Below are positions 24,991 to 33,083 of a DNA stretch of 64,000 nucleotides, one piece after another. Positions within the stretch are counted from its first letter, which is position 1. Each line of letters opens with the position of its first letter. Position numbers and translations under genes: made by a program. The notes under the pieces are model-generated. The model saw only the letters and a list, made by a program, of their open reading frames with translations. It did no database searches and was not told where the DNA came from. Origin of the DNA: Sphingobacterium corticibacterium (GTDB lineage Bacteria; Bacteroidota; Bacteroidia; Sphingobacteriales; Sphingobacteriaceae); the NCBI RefSeq assembly GCF_004208525.1, contig NZ_SGIT01000003.1, positions 310,001 to 374,000 of the forward strand, given 5' to 3'.

Positions 24991-26616
24991 TTACGAAATG
25001 TAAACCACTTGGCTGCAACGTTCAATTAACATCCTGTCGTGGGTTACGAAAATCATTATCTTATCTTGACCAACTTTTATTAAACGTTCCGTCAACTCCG
25101 TACCCGTAGAAGGATCAAGGGCAGAAGTCACCTCATCAAACAGCCAAACAGCACAGTCCTGCAAGAGTGCCCTTGCCACAGCTATGCGTTGTGCTTGCCC
25201 TTCAGAGAGACCGTAACCGGATTCTCCAACCACCGTATCCAGTCCATCGGGCAAATCATACACAAAAAGCGCACAGCTCGTCACCAATACTTCCCGAATA
25301 CGTTCTTCCGAAACAGGCAGCCTATTTACCTGTAGATTTTCGCGTATCGTTCCACTAAAAAGCTTATCACCTTGTGGTACGTAAGCAAAATTAGTACGAT
25401 GTGCGCTACTCAGCGGGATTTCACGTCCATCCGTATGGAGCTGCAAGAGACCGCTATCGGGCCGAAGCAGACAGAGTAGCAAACGAATAAGCGTTGTTTT
25501 CCCCTTCCCACTTGCCCCTACCACTGCTGTAGGTTTTCCACGAACGAAATCTGCATTAAACTGATCAAGCACTCCCTTATCCTCATAACGGAAGCCGACA
25601 CCCCGTAAGCGCACATGCTGTATGGCAGGCAGATATTCTGCCGCTACCTTTTCCTCCTTTTCCGACTGCAGCATTTCATCGACCCGCTCCAACGCTGTAC
25701 GGAATCGAATAAATGTGGGAACAAACCCCATTAATGTCAAAACAGGTCCTTGAATACGACCAACCAATTGCAGGAAGGCCGACATGGTACCAAATGTAAT
25801 CTCTCCTGCATGCAAACGAAAGATCCCCCAGACAAACGTTAGTAAAAAACCTGTGTTCACGGTAAAGCGCAAAATACCTTTTGAAACGGTAGAGAAATTT
25901 AAGACACGCATTTTCATCGCATAAATAGCTTTCTGACTCTCCGTTACCTTTTGCTTCCGGATCCGCTCCAGTCCTAAAGCACGAATTACCAAACGAAAGC
26001 GCATATTCTCCTGAACGACATTTCCCAAGTTACTTTCAGCACGTTTCAGTTGTTGGTTCATGTTTCTTAACTTTTTAAAATACAATTTAGAAAACACCAC
26101 CAATGGGGAAATACAAAGTATTAAAACGGCTAACATCGGATCCATCATCCATAAGAATCCAAAAGCCGACAGCAACCGGAAAACAGTCACCATAGCATCT
26201 ACTGCTGTCGTGCCGATCATCTGTACGACTTCTTGACAATCTGTATTGACACGCACCATAACATCCCCCGTAGGCCAATTCTTCACTACCCGCCATGTTG
26301 CATGCATCTGTGCGTCCACTACATCTTGCTGTAAACTCACCAACATCCGCGAACGCATACGATCGTTTACCCAAGAAGCGTATAAACTTGCTCCCTGACC
26401 GCCCAATATACTCCATACCGCCAACCATAATGCGTGCTTCATGCGTGCCGTATCCCCCGCAATCGCGTAGTCAATAGCATGTTTCGAGTAGTAGATAAAT
26501 AGTAAAGATAGCCCCAGAGCGATCAGCTCCAACAGAAAATAAAGTAGCAAAGCTTCCCGATAAGGTTTCGAAAAAGACCATGCCCATTTGATTTGATACG
26601 CTAGTTTATGCTCCAA
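24991..26616 (-). CDS. ABC transporter, fused permease and ATPase
   Basis: Type IV exporter half-transporter of 541 residues, presumably a homodimer in the inner membrane. Six membrane helices fill about residues 20-310 (LLLYFLLELIALGLSLLFIY; MDPMLAVLILCISPLVVFS). The ATPase has Walker A GASGKGKTTLIRLL, signature YGLSEGQAQRIAVARALLQ and Walker B VWLFDEVTSALD. There is no N-terminal C39 peptidase domain. It overlaps the peptidase gene upstream by 11 bases, so the two are co-translated. It ends a module with peptide, PqqD-like and kinase-like genes, so a peptide or modified peptide is the likely cargo. The cargo itself is inference. Confidence 0.9.
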   Translation of the reverse strand: MEHKLAYQIKWAWSFSKPYREALLLYFLLELIALGLSLLFIYYSKHAIDYAIAGDTARMKHALWLAVWSILGGQGASLYASWVNDRMRSRMLVSLQQDVVDAQMHATWRVVKNWPTGDVMVRVNTDCQEVVQMIGTTAVDAMVTVFRLLSAFGFLWMMDPMLAVLILCISPLVVFSKLYFKKLRNMNQQLKRAESNLGNVVQENMRFRLVIRALGLERIRKQKVTESQKAIYAMKMRVLNFSTVSKGILRFTVNTGFLLTFVWGIFRLHAGEITFGTMSAFLQLVGRIQGPVLTLMGFVPTFIRFRTALERVDEMLQSEKEEKVAAEYLPAIQHVRLRGVGFRYEDKGVLDQFNADFVRGKPTAVVGASGKGKTTLIRLLLCLLRPDSGLLQLHTDGREIPLSSAHRTNFAYVPQGDKLFSGTIRENLQVNRLPVSEERIREVLVTSCALFVYDLPDGLDTVVGESGYGLSEGQAQRIAVARALLQDCAVWLFDEVTSALDPSTGTELTERLIKVGQDKIMIFVTHDRMLIERCSQVVYIS

Positions 26617-27094
26617 TTTTATTCGTAATTCGTAAAATTCTTAACACAAGACGCTTCATCGCTACCACCACACGCCGAGGCAAACGCAGATGATACCATA
26701 TTACCCCCAGTTTCTTATTCAGGCGACTTGACACACGTAACTTTTTTTCGGAACGACGTGCAGCGGATAATACCGCTATAAAATCTTTTAAAGCGATCTC
26801 TTCTAGCTGCACCAGGTTGTTATCGCCCACAAGCCAAAAGTAGTTTGCTTTTTTCCGTACCACCCGGTGTAGCACATAGCGTTGCTTCCATCTTGCCAAC
26901 ACGATATCGCCAATAGCGATTTCTGCTCCATTTGCTGTTTGTAATAGCACCTCATCACTTTCTCGCAGGAAAGGCTCCATACTTTTGCCCCGCACGGGAA
27001 TCCATACCTGATCGCCTTGTTCGAGCCGTTGCTCGACCAAGTAAAAAAATGCTTCATTTTCTAACCTGACAGGTTGCGTATAATTCATCTCCAC
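26606..27094 (-). CDS. S24/S26-family (signal-peptidase-like) protein
   Basis: Protein of 162 residues with the serine-peptidase pattern of signal peptidase I relatives: IPVRGKSMEPFLRESDEVL (Ser in GKSMEP) and, about 55 residues on, YVLHRVVRK, the HR form seen in archaeal/ER-type enzymes, then FWLVGDNN. It lacks an N-terminal membrane helix but has a basic C-terminal tail (NKKLGVIWYHLRLPRRVVVA). The gene is 7 bases after the thioredoxin-like gene and overlaps the ABC exporter gene, which suggests that it trims the exported peptide. Confidence 0.75.
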   Translation of the reverse strand: MEMNYTQPVRLENEAFFYLVEQRLEQGDQVWIPVRGKSMEPFLRESDEVLLQTANGAEIAIGDIVLARWKQRYVLHRVVRKKANYFWLVGDNNLVQLEEIALKDFIAVLSAARRSEKKLRVSSRLNKKLGVIWYHLRLPRRVVVAMKRLVLRILRITNKIGA

Positions 27095-27101
27095 TAATTT
27101 G

Positions 27102-28028
27102 CTATGAATGAGAAACTACATTTGCCAAATAACGTAAAGTGACGTCGAGTGGCGCGTCTTTCAATAACACTGTATTTGCATTATTTAGTAAAAAGATGGT
27201 TGGATAGGCCCTTATGTTATACAAACCATCGTGGATAATATGTCCTTTTTCATCCCAGCCGTTGATCCAATTATCCGGTATTCGTTTTTGATATCCCATC
27301 CAGCTATCCTTATTCGGATACAAACTTACCGATACAATTTCTAAAAAACCATTCGTTATACAATTATGTACCGCAGGTGTCTGTGCTAGATCTAGCATCA
27401 GCGCGGCACATTGTGTACAAGTCGGATCATAGAACACGAGCAACTTATATGGTTTCGTTCCTTCGTGCATTCTTCGGTATTTCCCATCTTTAGCCAAATA
27501 TTCAAAATCTGTTGCCACTGTTCCGACTTGATTTTTACGTATAAGCTCCAACCGTACGGCATATTTACTTCTTTCTTCCTCTGGCAGTGTTTGATACGCT
27601 ACCAGATATGTCAAAACCTGCTCATAATATCCCTCATTGCGCATCGGCGAATTTGGATCATACAGATAATGGCTATATCTATCTACAAAATAAGCGAAAT
27701 TTTGCGGTTCTACAGATGCATCGTCCAGCATGCCATGTACGGCAACCTGCACAACGGTATCTGGCACGGTGGCAAACAGCGCAATAAAGTCCACCAGTTT
27801 CTGCTCTACGTCATCGGAATTGTTGGTCTGTACCTTCGCTTTAAAGTTAAAAGCATCCCAATATCGGAGTAGTCTTTCGGCAGGGATTGATGACATCACT
27901 TCACCCGCTGCACTTACATTTCCATTTTGCACAGATTTTCCCTCCCGAGGGTGACCACAGGAAACTGTAATTAATAAGATGAGTATCGTACCATACAGCA
28001 CTCTTTTCGTTAGCGACATTATATTCAT
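27102..28028 (-). CDS. Thioredoxin-fold lipoprotein (DUF5106-like)
   Basis: Periplasmic lipoprotein of 308 residues: signal ILILLITVSCGHPREG with the lipid Cys near 24. The N-terminal part is helical and resembles DUF5106 (FVDRYSHYLYDPNSPMRNEG). The C-terminal thioredoxin domain carries the redox pair in VFYDPTCTQCAALML and the cis-Pro stretch IRAYPTIFLLNN. Such proteins usually reduce or shuffle disulfides outside the cell membrane. It is followed by the peptidase and ABC exporter genes and preceded by a terminator, so it probably starts a three-gene transcript. Confidence 0.8.
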   Translation of the reverse strand: MNIMSLTKRVLYGTILILLITVSCGHPREGKSVQNGNVSAAGEVMSSIPAERLLRYWDAFNFKAKVQTNNSDDVEQKLVDFIALFATVPDTVVQVAVHGMLDDASVEPQNFAYFVDRYSHYLYDPNSPMRNEGYYEQVLTYLVAYQTLPEEERSKYAVRLELIRKNQVGTVATDFEYLAKDGKYRRMHEGTKPYKLLVFYDPTCTQCAALMLDLAQTPAVHNCITNGFLEIVSVSLYPNKDSWMGYQKRIPDNWINGWDEKGHIIHDGLYNIRAYPTIFLLNNANTVLLKDAPLDVTLRYLANVVSHS

Positions 28029-28080
28029 AACACGGTAAAATTAATAGTTAGATTTGTTACTTATACCAATATGCGAACAA

Positions 28081-28114
28081 AAAAGGCCACCCGATAGCTG
28101 ATGGATGGCCTTTT
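28081..28114 (-). terminator. Terminator after the fimbrillin-like gene
   Basis: Minus-strand stem AAAAGGCCA/TGGCCTTTT (9 bp) followed by a T run (CCTTTTTTG). It separates the peptide/fimbrillin unit from the thioredoxin/peptidase/ABC unit. Confidence 0.8.
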
Positions 28115-28152
28115 ATCATAAAATAATCGATATTAATCAATTTGTCCTGTAA

Positions 28153-29985
28153 CTATAATGCAGAGAGATCTGGATTCGGATCATAACCCGCAGCGGTAGG
28201 ATCCCAGCTCGCATTTCGCGTACACCGCACATTTTGGAAACCCGAACCTAATAAGCCTAGGTTTAGGACATCCAGATTCAAGACTCCCGCACTCCGTCCT
28301 GCGATGGCTCTCGCTGCTCTCGGCGGAATACCTAATTGAGCCGGAGCAGTAGCGCCCAAATATCCCCATGCCCCTACTTCTATAAGAGCAAGATCTGCCA
28401 CACGGTCACTTGACCAAAGCGCCGCCGTTTCTCCGACATTTCCCAAGGAAAGGGTCACTAACCCTGAAACAGCCGATAGCTGTGTCTGTAAACCATTATA
28501 CGGAAAACGTAATCTGTTGGTTGCAGAGGTTGCCGAACCATAAGCTGGATCGGAACCAGCAGACGGTACATATTCGATATAATTACTGCCGAAACTAGCG
28601 CCCGGTGTTCCAGGTTCCGGAAAAACGACACTTAATATATCGCCTAACAAATCACCGATGAGCCCTGAGGTTGATGTCAACGAACGAAGTTCTACATCTG
28701 TCGGCGTTTTCCAGCGGCCCGCCGGATATACCAAAGCACATGGATCTAATTGTTGCGCCTCATTTGCACTTGCAAACTGACGCGGAATATGGCCTCTGAA
28801 AGAGAAAAAGCTCTTGTTCGCGTCTTCAGTGTTTGAAGCCGTTATAAACGGATTGGTGTGAAAAAAGCGGTATGGATTAAATTCTCCGCTCTCGTAATAC
28901 AGGTTCGATCTTGCCCATTGAACTTCTACACCACTTCGATCTGTTGTCAATGCCGATTCTATAAACCCGAACAGCATCTCCTGTTCCATACCATGTTCCG
29001 GTGTAAATTGATGCACGATAGCCTTGGTACCAAAATCTCTAGTCGATCCATCGTCCAACGTTATCTGCAAGCCGGAGACGGTAACGCTGATGCCATCGGC
29101 AGCATTCGCCGCAACGGATGTAGTCAGCACCTTTCGCTGCCCTCCTGCTCCTGCGATATCCGTGAAATCCTCATATGCTACAGACAGGTTCTCGGTTGTA
29201 TCACCAACAAAATGACCCGTCACTATATCAATAGCTTCAGGCGCCACATATAACCCCGATACCGAAACATCGGCTCCTGCCATAGGCGCAAACATCCCCA
29301 TCGTATTTAATTCGATCACCAAACGTGTCAACCGGGGTTTAAACGTAATTGTCAAAGGAACCACCACATCACCGTCGGCATTTTCCACTTCAAATATGCC
29401 CGCCGCATAAAGTAGCCCGTCTCCCGCTATAACCGTCACCTGTCCATTTTCATCACCTTCCGGAACCTCGTCTGTACTGTTATAAGAGAGCGCATACCAT
29501 TCGTAAATTTTCCCTTTTTCAACAGGAAGGGAACCGGTCTCACCCGAAACAAATTGCTCCGAAATAAAACCCGTTGTAGCACCTTGCTCTTTGATGAAAA
29601 TGCGGTAATTAAAGCCTTCTTCCATCGCTTCCGCTCGTAACCCATTAGTAGATCCGCCGCTGTTCCGTCGACTTCCGATCATTTTAGAACTCTTCCCCCC
29701 TTTTTCTCTTTGGGAGACCAGTACCTCAAAACCGTCGCTTTCCAATATTTCTATCTTATTGGCAGAAGAAACCGACGCGGTCTGCCCCGCTTTTCCTTTT
29801 AATGCTGGTCCTCCTTTCCCATAATCTATATCGCCTACACGTAGCACAACCCGTGTACCCCCAACCTCTTGTTCCTTGATATCTTGTTTGGCATCCTTGG
29901 CGCATCCCGCCATAAATACTATCCCCATGGCTATTGACGTACCGATGAGGAATTTTTTCGTTAAGTTTCTATAAGATTTATTCAT
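28153..29985 (-). CDS. Fimbrillin-family lipoprotein
   Basis: Surface lipoprotein of 610 residues. The signal is AMGIVFMAGCAKDA with a lipid Cys near 28. The N-terminal two thirds resemble Mfa-like/fimbrillin proteins: FNYRIFIKEQGATTGF, KGKIYEWYALSYNSTDEVPE and FKPRLTRLVIELNTMG are the strand patterns of that fold. The C-terminal third, from VQWARSNLYYESGEF through ALVYPAGRWKTPTDVE, resembles the FISUMP/C-type-lectin-like module found on Bacteroidota surface proteins. It is 27 bases downstream of a 52-codon gene and ends at a good terminator, so the two form one transcript. Whether it polymerises or acts as a tip or adhesin is unknown. Confidence 0.75.
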   Translation of the reverse strand: MNKSYRNLTKKFLIGTSIAMGIVFMAGCAKDAKQDIKEQEVGGTRVVLRVGDIDYGKGGPALKGKAGQTASVSSANKIEILESDGFEVLVSQREKGGKSSKMIGSRRNSGGSTNGLRAEAMEEGFNYRIFIKEQGATTGFISEQFVSGETGSLPVEKGKIYEWYALSYNSTDEVPEGDENGQVTVIAGDGLLYAAGIFEVENADGDVVVPLTITFKPRLTRLVIELNTMGMFAPMAGADVSVSGLYVAPEAIDIVTGHFVGDTTENLSVAYEDFTDIAGAGGQRKVLTTSVAANAADGISVTVSGLQITLDDGSTRDFGTKAIVHQFTPEHGMEQEMLFGFIESALTTDRSGVEVQWARSNLYYESGEFNPYRFFHTNPFITASNTEDANKSFFSFRGHIPRQFASANEAQQLDPCALVYPAGRWKTPTDVELRSLTSTSGLIGDLLGDILSVVFPEPGTPGASFGSNYIEYVPSAGSDPAYGSATSATNRLRFPYNGLQTQLSAVSGLVTLSLGNVGETAALWSSDRVADLALIEVGAWGYLGATAPAQLGIPPRAARAIAGRSAGVLNLDVLNLGLLGSGFQNVRCTRNASWDPTAAGYDPNPDLSAL

Positions 29986-30012
29986 AACTTCTTATTCATT
30001 ATTTAACTTTAT

Positions 30013-30171
30013 TTAAAAATCACTCCAACTGCTTTGGTCCGTACCGTTACCATGCCCTTCCACTTCGGGGGCACTACTACTTACAGAGCTGGCGGCAATG
30101 CCTTGTTCCAACTCAATTACGTGCATCTCGACCTGAGGCGCTACGTATACTTCTCTTGTTTTTGTTTCCAT
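30013..30171 (-). CDS. 52-residue peptide gene ahead of the fimbrillin gene
   Basis: A short gene read by eye. The product begins METKTREVYVAPQVEMHVI, continues ELEQGIAASSVSSSAPE and ends QSSWSDF. It has no signal peptide and no Cys. The PQVE...ELEQGIAASS block followed by a Ser/Gly-rich, low-complexity tail recurs in small Bacteroidota proteins of unknown role that I have seen near surface-protein genes. It is 27 bases upstream of the fimbrillin ATG. The flanking PqqD-like, HprK-like and nucleotidyltransferase genes and the peptidase/exporter make it a candidate substrate of that machinery. The frame is certain; the function is not known. Confidence 0.6.
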   Translation of the reverse strand: METKTREVYVAPQVEMHVIELEQGIAASSVSSSAPEVEGHGNGTDQSSWSDF

Positions 30172-30591
30172 ATTACATTATTTAATTTATAGATGACTAG
30201 TATCATATTTATAGCGGTTAGCAGAACTTTTTAAAAACTCTGCAATTCATTATTTAAATAAAAATTTAGCCCCTACAAATGCCTCACATGTACCTGATAA
30301 ACTTCGAAAGAAGCATATCGAAATACACACTAAATTTTCATTAAAATGTCCATGCTTCTTCACAATCACGTTTATAATATCCTCACAGACAACTACAAAA
30401 CATTCGAAATGTTAAATTGTTTTAACGTTTTTATTTTTTTTGAATTCGTAGTTCAAAATGGCTGTAATTATAGTGTAGGACAGGGAGGCTTACCAGAAAA
30501 GTAAACGATAGGAGAAATAATGTTATTAGCTAATTTTAAAGGGCTGCGAGAAAAAGAAGATTAAAGAAATAAGCGCGCAAAGGCCTAACTA
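30172..30591. other. AT-rich intergenic region upstream of the peptide gene
   Basis: Should hold the promoter of the peptide/fimbrillin unit, but no TAnnTTTG element was found on the minus strand. A 52-codon plus-strand frame at 30346 is not convincing. Confidence 0.4.
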
Positions 30592-31689
30592 TCATTGGGC
30601 GGAAAACAAGGCCGTTATTCGAGCAGTAGCGCGCCGAATCGGAAAGAAGAGAGCCTCTGCGGGAGCATAGGGAAAGTAGAGACGTACACTTCTCCACAAC
30701 CGCTTTAAACCATCCGGCTGAACAGAAACGAAAGAAACCTTTCCTTCCGCAAAACGGGCGTCATAGAACCCGAAATTTCCTGACTGCCAAATTTCGTCCA
30801 TCATCCAGTCTGCCCTTCTATCGTTTGGAAGCGGAAACGGAAGATCATCTTCAGAGAGGCCAATATAATGTATTAATATACGATGCAGCTGATGAACCCA
30901 TTTCAGAATCCCAGCCTTTTTATACATTTCACGCAAAATAGCCCCATCAATTCTATGCTTGTAAGCCTTATACAATACCGCAGCATCACAAATCTGCCGC
31001 AAGCCTACACCAAAACCCAGCAAATGCTTTAAAATATGTACATTGACCTGAAAGATCTGCAACAAAGGATTTAATAGCGCAACTTCTTGCCCATTGACCT
31101 GCATCGTATCCAAGGGAGAATCTGCTAACAACTTTTTCAAATAAGCTGTCAAAAAAGGGTTCTTGAGATCGAAAACGCGGCTATGATGCTCTATGTGAAT
31201 GCCCGCCCAGTCATAATCTAAACTAAAACCAAAAGGGGAGTGTACCGAAAGCCCTTTTTCCCGCACGAACTTTTCAGCCTTTTGGTATCCTCCGCTGTTA
31301 AAACACCAATCTATATCGCCAGAGGTTCGCCGCAACGGATTTGGATACCACTGCGCAACCCCTTGTCCTTTTAACAAAATCGGAGACACACCCTGCTTTA
31401 CAAAGGACACGTATTGCGCTGCTATTACCTCATTCATACGGATATTGTGGCGTTCGATCTGATCAACGCGCGCCGTCCATTTTAGGCGTACCACCAAAGG
31501 AGGTAATTGTGCTTCTTTTAACAACGGAAAACTCTCGAAAACAACGCCTTCTACCGTATGGTTCAAGGCATATTGATAAAGCAAGGACCAATCTTCTTCA
31601 GACAAGGGATTGCCTACGGAAAGTTCACCCTTTCCCCAAAGCCCCATTTTCAACAGCTCAAAAAATATATCTCTTAGCTTGTCCGTCAT
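30592..31689 (-). CDS. Nucleotidyltransferase-fold protein (PF14907-like)
   Basis: Protein of 365 residues of the uncharacterised NTP_transf_5 family. The nucleotidyltransferase core is visible as SPILLKGQGVAQWYPNPLRR followed by TSGDIDWCF, with the paired acids in GDID. A second conserved part is GIHIEHHSRVFDLKNPFL. Members occur beside HprK-like kinases and PqqD proteins in exopolysaccharide and lasso-peptide loci; in the pseudomycoidin cluster a relative adds sugars to a phosphorylated peptide C-terminus. Here it lies downstream of the HprK-like gene and upstream of a small peptide gene. The substrate is unknown. Confidence 0.75.
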   Translation of the reverse strand: MTDKLRDIFFELLKMGLWGKGELSVGNPLSEEDWSLLYQYALNHTVEGVVFESFPLLKEAQLPPLVVRLKWTARVDQIERHNIRMNEVIAAQYVSFVKQGVSPILLKGQGVAQWYPNPLRRTSGDIDWCFNSGGYQKAEKFVREKGLSVHSPFGFSLDYDWAGIHIEHHSRVFDLKNPFLTAYLKKLLADSPLDTMQVNGQEVALLNPLLQIFQVNVHILKHLLGFGVGLRQICDAAVLYKAYKHRIDGAILREMYKKAGILKWVHQLHRILIHYIGLSEDDLPFPLPNDRRADWMMDEIWQSGNFGFYDARFAEGKVSFVSVQPDGLKRLWRSVRLYFPYAPAEALFFPIRRATARITALFSAQ

Positions 31690-31794
31690 TGTTTTCTAAA
31701 CATAAATAAAAAATATTACATTTTTTACGCCAACAATTCAAAAAACAAGATTCAAGCAAAAAAAGGTAGATTTTAAGAATGTATTGGTTATGTA

Positions 31795-32739
31795 TTAATT
31801 TTCGCCAGTATGTCCAGCGGCTTTACTTCCGAAAACCGCTTTTGACGACATATAGGCCGCCTGCGCATCCGGAAGACACTCAAGCTGTCCGACCATGACT
31901 TTGCCAACTATTCGCGAAAGTGTATTTGTCATCGTCTGGAACAATGTCTTATTCCAACGGATAGCTGTGCAGCTCGGCAGAACGGCAATCAAACTATGCA
32001 TGTTTTCTTGCTTTGTAAATCTATTGTATGGAGCCTGTTCCAAACGCACAAAAGCCTTCAACTCGACTTTGCTATTTTTGTAACAAGGCGTTTTTCCGCT
32101 CCAAGGCGTACCGTATATAAACACTTGATCATTATCTTCGATACGCACAGCCGGATTATCATCATTCAGCAGGGCTGTCTCTGGGATATGTTGTAGCCAA
32201 AGCTTACTATGCGTACTTTTTCCCGTACCGCTTTTCCCCAAAAACGCTACCCCATGTTCTGCTCGGTGCGCAATAACCGACGCATGGATCAATATGAGTT
32301 GATATTGCAGACCCGCCTGTCCAAAGACGACCATTAAAAGCCAACTGACTAACTCTCCCATTCGCGGATCCTTAGCGTTACCATAAATGACCGACTCTTT
32401 AAAGTCGCGTGTACTCTCCATCACCCATTGCATCTCCTTCACCGGATGTTTAATTTGCGTGACAAACGTATTTTCACGTTCGTAAAAGCGAAAATTATCT
32501 CCCCAGACAACAGAAATATCACTTCTCAGAACACCCATTTCGTTTTCTTCAGGGGGTTCACTTTCTAACAACGTTACGGTAGCAGCCGGGATTCGATCGT
32601 TGGCAACATTGATGCGAAACCCCGTAAATGAGGGCAAGAGCATATCCACATTCACTGTTGGAGATAATCGCAATTCCAATTGCAATCCAGCGATTTCATA
32701 AAAGAGACTTGTTAAGGTTGTTCGGGGGTTAATTTTCAT
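31795..32739 (-). CDS. HprK-like serine kinase family protein
   Basis: Protein of 314 residues with the P-loop of HPr kinase/PEPCK-type enzymes, VAFLGKSGTGKSTHSKLW, and the following acidic stretch TALLNDDNPAV and GTPWSGKTPCYKNS. The N-terminal HPr-kinase regulatory domain is absent and replaced by an unrelated region (FTGFRINVANDRIPAATV). Relatives (HprK-related kinase A in polysaccharide loci; PadeK/ThcoK in lasso-peptide loci) phosphorylate a Ser on a partner protein or peptide. It is co-transcribed with the PqqD-like gene 18 bases upstream. Confidence 0.75.
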   Translation of the reverse strand: MKINPRTTLTSLFYEIAGLQLELRLSPTVNVDMLLPSFTGFRINVANDRIPAATVTLLESEPPEENEMGVLRSDISVVWGDNFRFYERENTFVTQIKHPVKEMQWVMESTRDFKESVIYGNAKDPRMGELVSWLLMVVFGQAGLQYQLILIHASVIAHRAEHGVAFLGKSGTGKSTHSKLWLQHIPETALLNDDNPAVRIEDNDQVFIYGTPWSGKTPCYKNSKVELKAFVRLEQAPYNRFTKQENMHSLIAVLPSCTAIRWNKTLFQTMTNTLSRIVGKVMVGQLECLPDAQAAYMSSKAVFGSKAAGHTGEN

Positions 32740-32757
32740 CGTTTCTTCGCCTATATG

Positions 32758-33030
32758 CTATGCTTCAAATAGGCCAGCAACTTCAAATTCCCGAATTAGC
32801 GCAAGTGCGTCAGAAGTTGCCCGCTCCTGTGTAACCTCAAAGCGTTCACATAATAAGCCTGCAACCCGTTCCACGGTGACATCTTTTCCAGTTAGATTTT
32901 CCCAGAGCCATGCGGCGGTTTCGTTCAGCGTATGAACTTTAGAAAGATCTACCATCCCTTGCCCGGGATCTACCATGATATAATCGTCTCCAACCTTTCG
33001 GAGCACTAAATCTTGTCTTAAGGTCCTCAT
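32758..33030 (-). CDS. PqqD-family protein (peptide-binding RRE fold)
   Basis: A 90-residue winged-helix protein of the PqqD family: LVLRKVGDDYIMVDPGQG, then LSKVHTLNETAAWLWENL and a C-terminal helical pair (VAGLLCERFEVTQER). PqqD folds bind leader peptides in RiPP pathways; others act with HprK-like kinases in polysaccharide loci. The start is set at 33030 (MRTLRQDLV). The longer frame from 33066 begins inside the terminator hairpin and reads MEGIGIFYYF, which is unlike the family. It is the first gene of the module after wzc. Confidence 0.8.
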   Translation of the reverse strand: MRTLRQDLVLRKVGDDYIMVDPGQGMVDLSKVHTLNETAAWLWENLTGKDVTVERVAGLLCERFEVTQERATSDALALIREFEVAGLFEA

Positions 33031-33045
33031 AGCGTAAAAATAATA

Positions 33046-33080
33046 AAAAATCCCGATGCCTTCCATAACACCGGGATTTT
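33046..33080 (-). terminator. Terminator just after wzc
   Basis: Minus-strand stem AAAATCCCG/CGGGATTTT (9 bp, 16-nt loop) followed by TTTTTTATT. It begins 4 bases after the wzc stop. Confidence 0.8.
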
Positions 33081-33083
33081 AAT

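Noticed and set aside
30346-30504. 52-codon plus-strand frame in the gap before the fimbrillin unit
   Set aside because: Opposite to all neighbours, Phe-rich run with no domain-like pattern, and no promoter seen.
24991-33030. A complete lasso-peptide cluster
   Set aside because: No transglutaminase-like leader protease and no asparagine-synthetase-like cyclase occur in the window, and the small peptide lacks a lasso core.
33031-33066. Longer N-terminus for the PqqD-like protein
   Set aside because: The extra codons lie in the loop and stem of the wzc terminator and give a non-family sequence.
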